NCBI GenBank assembly: GCA_963681505.1
Contig: OY811971.1
Coordinates: 17,872,234 to 17,936,233 of the forward strand
Length of the DNA: 64,000 nt
Source: Eunapius fragilis
Lineage: Eukaryota; Porifera; Demospongiae; Spongillida; Spongillidae
Direction of reading: 5' to 3'
The position numbers and the translations under genes are program-made. The notes beneath the pieces were generated by a model. It ran no database searches. It was not told the origin of the DNA and saw only the letters and a program-made list of their open reading frames with translations. This document shows, piece after piece, positions 56,545 to 64,000 of this stretch. Within the stretch, counting starts at the first letter, position 1. Every line of letters begins with the position of its first letter.

Positions 56545-57365
56545 TGTCATAGCGGATTTTGTCCCCCCCAAAAAGTGTCCCCCCGGACACAATCCGCTAG
56601 CGGATTCTGTCCGGGGGGACACAATCCGCTAGCGGGCACTGTCCAGGGGGACAAAATCCGCCAGCGGATTGATTAGCAAGCTGAGCGTGTAGGCATGCAG
56701 CTTCGTAGGGTGAAATGGTCGCCAAACGCTCAGATACACATTAATTTTACACGAAAGCAAATGCTTCAATCCAACCATAAATCAGTATCTCAGTCACATG
56801 CACAGGAAGAGCAACACCATTTGTCATCATGCAGTGTTGGGAAGTGTGAGAATACCAACACATTTGATAAGGAACCATTTGTGATGGGTGTCACATTGCA
56901 CCAAGTCTCCGTAAGCGGTGTCAGGCATCAGATACGCACAATAAACATAAATATCCTTAGGGATCGTTGCAGTGCTTGATTATGCCAAACCATTAGTTTG
57001 AGGATGGCATGCTGTAGATTATCCTGTGTTCAGTTCCCGTTAATTAAAACAGTACTGCATTGACTCTGTTCACAAATTCACGTCCTTGATCTGATATGGC
57101 CGGTGACATTGGTGCAACCATGCCTATAAAGAAGTTACATGTTATGATATGCATATATGCTTATGGCCTTATATGTAAACTGAATTAATAATTCATATAC
57201 ATTCGCCTGCATATAATCTTATACAGAAACTCAGCAACTAGTTGTTCTTGCCAGCTATAGGCTCAGCCTCAGGCCACTTAGAAAAGTAATCAACTAAGGT
57301 GATGATGTAACAATTGCTTCGTTCAGTTTTTGGGAGAGAACCAATCAGGTCTATTCCAACATAAA
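56545..57365 (-). pseudogene. Ginger-like integrase fragment with its terminal iterons
   Basis: TGTCATAGCGG (56545), preceded by CCGG, opens a tract of GCGGATTNTGTCC/GGGGGACA repeats to about 56675. On the minus strand 57365-57245 reads VGIDLIGSLPKTERSNCYII then TLVDYFSKWPEAEPIA, the first catalytic block. About 57115-57050 reads ISDQGREFVNRVN (second Asp), and about 57030-56990 reads TACHPQTNGL. Stops and deletions separate them. This is the integrase core missing from the two neighbouring Ginger-like copies. The other end was not identified. Confidence 0.65.
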
Positions 57366-57429
57366 TTGATACATGCATGCATTAACTTAAGGTAGTCTTG
57401 ATTGCAACTAACTTGATGCAAACACTAGG

Positions 57430-58900
57430 TTGTATAGGTATATGGGATGCAGAGGGGCTACGGTCTTCATTGCTTTCCAAACATCGCACGTCTTAACGAA
57501 CTCATGCACCTACATGTATACATCTTTCATCTGCGTCTTCCAGAAGAACCTCGATGAAACCTTAATTTTCTCTTGTTTTATCCCTTCCCATGCAGGTGTC
57601 CACCTATACAGGGTCTTTGCAAAAGAGCGCAACGCTTTAAAATTCATTAATAGGATCGTCAATCTAAATGAATTTATGAACGTACAATAACCGCGTTTAG
57701 TCAAATACTAACCGCATTGTTACATTTATCTTTAGCCGTTCAAAAGATAAAATCAAATAGCTTGGAGTTAACTAAACTGACAAAACACTGTACGACAACT
57801 TTTAATTAATAACGTGATTTATAAACTGCAGAATAGAATTGATGAGACTTTGAAAAAGTATGAAATTTGATTGGCCTTTTACTAGTTAATATTCAAAACA
57901 ACAAATTAAACTTGAAAAAGCTATATAACCCCTACGTTTTTATTAACTTTGAGTTTTAATAACGCACCATTAAATAATCCATTACCAAATCAAGTAGTGT
58001 TTTGTACATCATTTTATACTGGAATAATTTATGATGGTTATTAAAAATATTTACCACATAACAGCTATAACTTTAAAGCAAATGATGGTCTTAAATATGA
58101 ATAACTCACTATTGAACCTAGGAACTTGAAATCAGTACTGTTCCACCGAATATCCAGATCGTGTGTTACTTATTATCAGTTATTAAAATCAATTATCGCA
58201 AACCACAATCTTGAATAACTTTGTTAATAGAGGGCTTTGAATATTTTAGGGATTTGATGCAGTTACTTAACCGCTTATAATAATGTGAGATCTAATTGGA
58301 TTATTTGTATTTGCCTAACTACTGCAACATATGCAAGCAGTTAATGAATTTCAATCCTGGGTTATAGGGGTTTTAAAGCGATGCGTTCTTTCGCAAATAA
58401 AAACTGAGCGCTACTTGATTATTGGATCGATCCTAGCTTGAGTCAGTGTTAATCCTCGGACACTTTTCGGGCGCTTGGTTATCGACCATGGTGATCTATA
58501 CCAACCGTTTACACGCGTGCATTGCATAAAATCAGCTTGCGTAACGACCAAGACTAATGCAAAAGCTGTAAATAGTTGGTTTCGATCATGAAGTACTAAT
58601 TCGATAACCGAGCCCCGATGTGTACGTATGCGTGCACTGCAGTCATAGTCACTTTCTTTGGACGAATGGCATGAATGAAGGATCCGTTCTATTTCTTCTA
58701 CGCCTCTAGGAACTTGAAGATATTCAATTTTCCCTCTTTCCTTATCCTTTTTGCGGTACAGTATACGCCGCTATCAACCGCGTAGTCCACACACTTTAGC
58801 TCGCTTTAGGTCCTTGTGATGCCATGCAGAGGGGTAACTAAGTACCATACTCCAGAAAGCTGAAAATGGCATCGTACTCTTCTTCATCCGTAATGCTGCA
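57430..58900. other. AT-rich stretch without recognisable genes
   Basis: I see only short frames without recognisable motifs. Base composition is strongly AT, and no inverted or tandem repeat stands out. Confidence 0.4.
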
Positions 58901-58999
58901 GCTGACTAATAGCGAATAATAGCAGCTGCAAAACGCACCACGCAACTTAGAAGGGCGGAGGGGACAATATTCAGGGCCGCGGCCAGGACGTCTGGCGGG

Positions 59000-59175
59000 A
59001 AGGTAGATTGATAGCACTGCGGGACTGATGGGACTGATGGGGGGAAGGAGGAGGGGGGGAGGGTGTGTGTGTGCTAAATGGTAGATTGATAGCACTGCAA
59101 TGGTAGATTGATAGCACTGCGGGACTGATGGGGGGAAGGAGGAGGGGGGGAGGGTGTGTGTGTGCTAAATGGCTC
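59000..59175 (+). repeat. Tandem repeat of about 90 bp
   Basis: TAGATTGATAGCACTGCGGG, GGGGGGAAGGAGGAGGGGGG and AGGGTGTGTGTGTGCTAAATGG occur twice in order, with a shorter third piece between them. Confidence 0.85.
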
Positions 59176-60229
59176 GATGCAAAGAAGCGGGCGGGGCTTA
59201 TAGGATCTGACGCCAACAAAAAAAAAAAACCGGGACGGCCAAGCATCGGTTGGCGATCAAGACAACTAAAAAAAGCAATCTGGGAGAGAGTATGAATCAG
59301 GATATTTGTGTAAAAGATGTCGGTGCTTTGACTCAATCAACTGCAAGAAAAAATTGGAGAGCATTCGAAAGGACCCCCTCCGTCTGCGCATTAAATGGAA
59401 TCGTCTGCGCATTAAATAGAATAGACCCAATACATTAAGGGTGAAAGTTAAACGACCACCACGATACTATCAAAACGTTTGTTGACTGAGTAATCGAATG
59501 GCATAGGGTTGCACAGAGAAGCATAACGACTTTCCAGCCTCCGTCGGCAAGCTATACAAACATCACGCCCTTCCATGAAGCTTTTAATAGCTCCGTTCTG
59601 GTCTGGTCGAATTGTCGCATCGCCCAGCTGTTGAGACGCCTAAATTATCGCATTGTCGAGCTCCAGGTTTGACACAGCCACTGCTCAATAAACAATGAAA
59701 TGCTATTACCATATTGGAATGTAATTATCGTGACGTCACGGCGCACCTGCATTCTGATTGTACGGTTAGAAATGTCCCAGCTAGACCACTTCTCGCGTAG
59801 CGGTGATGTCAATCCATCCGCATGGTCTGGGAACGAGACTAACCCAAGTCACATAAGTCACTGTAGCAGCAGGCATCGCTAACGTGGCTGATTCGTTGTC
59901 GTCTTTTGCAATCCAGAGCGTACGTGTGTTGCTCTGGGACCGTCATACTTAGTTGTTGCGTCTTCTTTACTTCCAATTTGTGTGTCTGGTCTTTCCTCAT
60001 CTTCCGCCGCTTCCTTGTGGAACGAATTAAACTATCATGGCGGTTAAAAAGATAACCGGAATTTTTTGGTGGAATTTGGCATAGCATATTACGGTCGGAA
60101 TTTTTGATAATTTTTGTGCTGGCATTTTTTTGACAGGCCTAACTCCAGTATTATAATCATAATATGCACTTGTCACAAACAAGTCTACTGAACATACAGT
60201 TCAACTACGTTAACCATGGACTAACTCCC

Positions 60230-61270
60230 TACCCATGATGGCCCTTGCCACAGATCTCACAAGTGATAGATTTCGGCAACCATTTTGGGTTTAGGGATAG
60301 ACTGGCTGATGGCCAACAGAGTTGCAAGGCGAGAATAAGCATACTGAACCTCCTCCCAGTTACCTTATACATACAGACATGTACATACACCACAATAGAG
60401 GAACATTGGAAGTTTTCTGATAATGCTACACCAGAGGTATCATTAATTCGCTGACTGCAGTTCAATAGAGGGTGGGAGGTGTATCGCATGTCCTTGATTT
60501 GATCGCACTCCTCTGATACATTGTCTGACTGTATGATGTGCCCCATTTGTCAGCTTAAAGCGATGCCAAACGTTTGTAGGTGGTAGTGGCAATGCTACCC
60601 ATGCCTCCAGTTGAAGAGAGGACGATTGAAGTGAATGATGCTCTCTCAATCTCTCGAATTCTCGTAATCTCTGTTTTCATGTTTTTGATAGCAATTCGAC
60701 AGTGTGGGAGTGTGACTAGTATTGAAAACTCTGACATCAAAAAATGTCTGCTCAAATCTATCACCACAAAAACCATCAGCTGCAATGTTTGTCCGAGCAG
60801 CATCGTCTGTGTTTGCTGTCATAGCAGGGAATGTCTCACCTGCGATGGGCTGGAGGTGTGGTTCAATGGAAATATTGTGACATACCTCTGTTGTGAGATT
60901 ATAGGTGTTAGATCCCGGATCTCATTGTGGTGATTAGAAGGAAAGCCACCCAGTGGACAAGAGAGAGCATGTTCATCAAGTGAAAGACTTTCCACATGTG
61001 CAGGTGGTGGGAATGTTAGATGGTAGCCAACATGCACCTTTATGTAAGGTGAGGCCATTCTCATCAATAGGTAGAGTTGTCAACCAGTTGGATGATCCCT
61101 TTACTTGAGCTACATGCATGTAGATCCATTGAGCATTGAGTGGAGTTAGCCAGCTGGGGACGGAGGTTGGACACACTGCTATGGCTGTGTTTCCGTTTTG
61201 AGCTGTGAACTTCCTCTTTGGCCTCAACCTGCTGTTCAATTACCTCAGTAGGGTAGTTTGGATCAGGCAA
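60230..61270 (-). pseudogene. Decayed R2-type retroelement 3' part, copy B
   Basis: The same ruin as 12740-14767 without the younger insertion. Visible minus-strand pieces are SNWLTTLPIDENGLTLHKGA, CTCGKSF, ALSCPLGGFPS, HNEIRDL and a version of the endonuclease block near 60735-60790. It is more eroded than copy A, with several small deletions. Confidence 0.65.
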
Positions 61271-61385
61271 CAGGATGATGGTGTATAGAGGCTTGCAAAC
61301 TGATCTTGAGGCTGTGTATTCGGTATTAGAAGTATAGTAGTTGGATTGGGGATGCCAAGGCCACCCAATCTAGGAGGTAGTAAGT

Positions 61386-61860
61386 ACACCCACATAAACA
61401 TCAGTGCTCACACATATCATGCACCCACATGAACATCATATCAGTACTCTCACATGAACATCTGTGCTCACCCATATCAGCCGAGTGCACCCACATGAAC
61501 ATCAGTGTTCACCCATATCAGTACCCCCTCATGAACATCAGTGCTCTCCCATACATGAACACCCACACGAACACCAGAGCTCACCCACATCAGTGCTAAC
61601 CCACATCAGTGTTCACCCATATCAGTGCACTCTCTGACTCATGAACCTCAGTGCTCAACCATATAGGTCACCCTCGTGAACACCATATCGTACTCTCAAA
61701 TGAAAATCAGTGCTCCCCTCATGAACATCAGTACTCACCCATATCAGTACACCCTCATGAACATCAGTGCTCACCATATCAGTGCACCCAAATGTCAGTG
61801 CACCCACATGAACACATCCTTATCAGTACACCCACATGACAATCAATGCATCCACATATC
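61386..61860 (+). repeat. Degenerate minisatellite, copy B
   Basis: The same CACCCACATGAACATCAGTG-type units as 14861-15345, with fewer and partly shortened units near the 3' end. Confidence 0.9.
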
Positions 61861-62341
61861 TGTGTGGGAAGACTCATCTGAATGCCTAGATGTGCACCAT
61901 CTGAATGCCCAATCTACATTTAGCACCTCTGATAGGTAACCGTTAGAGTTGACTGGTATGTTAGTATTTAATTTATAATTGAAAGAAACGCGCGGGAACA
62001 GCTGCAGGTGTACGCACAATGGTGCCTCAGAGTCTATCGCGTTCAACGCCTTACAATAAACACCCACTTTTTCTACACCTGCATAAGTCGTCACAACGAT
62101 TTGCCATTTAATGTGGCCACACGGCCCTTGGAACCAAATGAAGAACTACTGGCAGAACTAACTGAAGTCTTATTCATGAGGAAGAGAATAAATAATGTTG
62201 CAAATTAAGGTCTGGCAAACTGACAGAACAAACAGAAGCCATGTTCGCCCAAATGCATTAAAATAAGCGCGGAGAACATACTGGGGATAGATTACTTAAA
62301 TCGTTCACGCCGCAAGCATAAACGATCGGATAATCAAAGAT

Positions 62342-63124
62342 ATGATGAAAGTGATCTTATTACTCTGCGCTCTTCTAGCTACAAGTGTGGCTTTCCCTCG
62401 TGATGCCGTTGAGTTGAAAGAAGGATATGGAGTTATTTCGGAGCGGGATGGTGATCGATTTGTGGACAGAAGTGAAGGATCCGAGGATGTCGGTGCAAAT
62501 GAAGAAGATAAAGATGGTGAAGACGAGAGTGATGATGATAGAGATAGACTCCTGATGCTTAGCGGTAGTGAAATGAAACTGGTAAGCGACATCTGACAAT
62601 ATATAATTAAAGATGCATGGCCGCATTACTTCTACACGCGTATGCATGTGCCCGCATTTTGTAGCAGCGATTTCGCCAAGAGATATTGAACAACCAAGGT
62701 TTCGCATGCACTGCGTGCAAGTTTGCCATTAACGGTGTAAAACAGGCATGTTCCTATGGAAAGGTAAGTGAATGCCAGTTATCAGTATGCGCAGTTTTTT
62801 TTCGACACTACAAAATGATGCATACATATACGCACGCAGTACGCTGTACAGAAAGCACTGCTGAAATTGTGCTTCGGTAACAGAACGGTAAGTCACGTGC
62901 ACATACATTTAGAACTATGAAAATGCATTGCATCCGTTACTATGTAATCTCGAAGTGCACAAATGTGGTGAATAACAACATCGATAAAATGTACGACCGC
63001 GTCTGCAAATCACCGCTTGCGGTTAGTATAAATACTGCAAACCTCGTGTGGACTGTGCACGTGATTAATTTATATCTTGCAGGGTGCAGAGGAAGTGTGC
63101 AATGGTATTAGCATGTGCCCATGA
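62342..63124 (+). CDS. Secreted cysteine-rich saposin-like protein, copy B
   Basis: Five exons, 62342-62581, 62668-62763, 62840-62887, 62956-63021 and 63083-63124, each the same length as in copy A, giving 163 residues. All splice signals are kept (one donor is GTTAGT), as is the NAGNAG acceptor. The signal peptide (MMKVILLLCALLATSVAF), acidic segment and all eight C-terminal cysteines are conserved. Against copy A I count 17 codons with amino-acid replacements and one silent codon change (Leu TTA/TTG). The replacements spare exon 3 (identical) and the cysteines. This is far more replacement-biased than the vitellogenin-domain gene in the same duplication. A secreted membrane-active defence or digestive role is inference. 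Confidence 0.76.
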
Positions 63125-64000
63125 AAATGGTGAGCAGAAATTCGAGTGGCGGTCCGAATCGTGTTGGTATATTGATCATTGTTATTATTCATTATAAATA
63201 GCGTGCAGTCAACAATTGCAAGACTTGTTTGAATCAAGACAAAATTTATAGTGGACGTAGTAGTAACTGATTTTGACAACTAGGTGCTGCTTTTATATGT
63301 CAAATTAAACCATTGCGAGAAATTTTGCACGCTCATTAGCAATTCCTGGCCAATTTTGCAAACGTCCGTCACATTTCCCGCTCACGCGTCCATAGAAATG
63401 TATGGGGTAAAGTTCATTTTTTAATACCATAAATCAGGGAAAGTCGCTTAAGTTTTCCAGAAGCCCCATGATGGATAGCTTGATAACCTATCACTCTGCC
63501 AGGTTGATGGAGTTTTCAGCCACTGCTGCTGGCTTCCTCATAAGGATTTGTATACTCCTCCATACCGAGAGATGTATATGGAGAATTGCTTTTTATAATG
63601 ATTTCTTATCACTATTCTTTTTTGTTACTCTGAATGTAAGATAGCCAGGAAGGTATTCATTTCAGATGATGCTAATATGATCAAGGCAACTTTCAAACAG
63701 GTTCTCGTGCCCATAGGCTTCTTTCCCTGACTTCCTGGGGCACTTTTGGTCATGAGGGTACCAAGTCCAGTTGAATATTAAGAAAATTTACGAAACCCGT
63801 GTTCTGGTCGCGCTGGAAGTAGCGAACTTAACTTGGTATGTTCTTTGTTCGGGACTATGTAAGAGCGCATGTTTTTGGATCGATACTAAACCGTTTGGAG
63901 GTTATGGTTTGTCAATCGTCGAGTATAGACCTAGGTCTATCAGAAATAATATATACTATCTCTGGGTCTATTCGATATACATCATACGTAACTAGGCCTT

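Larger units (their letters stand above)
59255..64000 (+). repeat. Large direct duplication, block 2, copy B
   Basis: The partner of 10665-17500; it runs to the window edge. It shows the empty sites for the THAP/SWIM element (about 59861) and the R2-type insertion (about 60363). Confidence 0.93.

Noticed and set aside
58838..59336. Minus-strand Pro/Ser/His-rich frames
   Set aside because: They translate the tandem repeat and G/GT runs at 59000-59175.
1..64000. tRNA, rRNA or other RNA genes
   Set aside because: I saw no cloverleaf with A and B boxes and no rRNA-like segment by eye; a covariance-model scan was not possible.

Overview
The window is animal nuclear DNA, AT-rich, with short GT-AG introns (one is 60 bp), many long G or C homopolymer runs, and a dense load of DNA transposons, non-LTR fragments and foldback elements. 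The HUWE1-type HECT fragment, the vitellogenin-domain gene, the THAP, MADF and OTU domains and the transposon families point to a marine invertebrate. A demosponge is my best guess, but nothing here proves it.

The main structure is a long direct duplication with an offset of about 45-48 kb. Copy A covers about 176-7297 and 10665-17500. Copy B covers about 45820-54490 and 59255-64000, and runs to the window end. Each copy carries the 3' part of a vitellogenin-domain gene (1267-5216 and 46912-50699), decayed non-LTR retroelement sequence, a minisatellite, and a complete five-exon gene for a small secreted cysteine-rich, saposin-like protein (15864-16648 and 62342-63124). The copies differ by clean mobile-element insertions, so each shows the empty site of some of the other's elements. 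They may be paralogues, or two haplotypes of one locus left side by side by the assembler.

Between and around the copies lies accessory DNA: two broken HUWE1 HECT fragments (7965-9911, 44480-44937); a pogo/Tigger transposase with one frameshift (20601-22263); a Harbinger-type derivative with a MADF fragment (23669-24217); a broken Ty3/gypsy element with the order integrase-RT-RNase H, split by 4.4 kb of other transposon DNA (24478-31530); a RAG1-N-terminus-like remnant (26645-28135); R2-type endonuclease retroelement 3' ends; a thioester-reductase pseudogene (36655-37235); a stand-alone Hsp70 lid ORF with a TATA box (40275-40517); Ginger-like elements with PHD, OTU and integrase parts (51296-52126, 54597-56004, 56545-57365); and two families of mobile elements headed by a 260-370 bp hairpin.

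The observations I rate highest are: (1) the saposin-like pair differs at 17 replacement codons and only 1 silent codon by hand count; (2) the hairpin-headed elements carry copy-specific changes mirrored in both arms; (3) the gypsy element has a copia-like domain order; (4) a THAP/SWIM mobile element has clear TIRs and an empty site in the sister copy.
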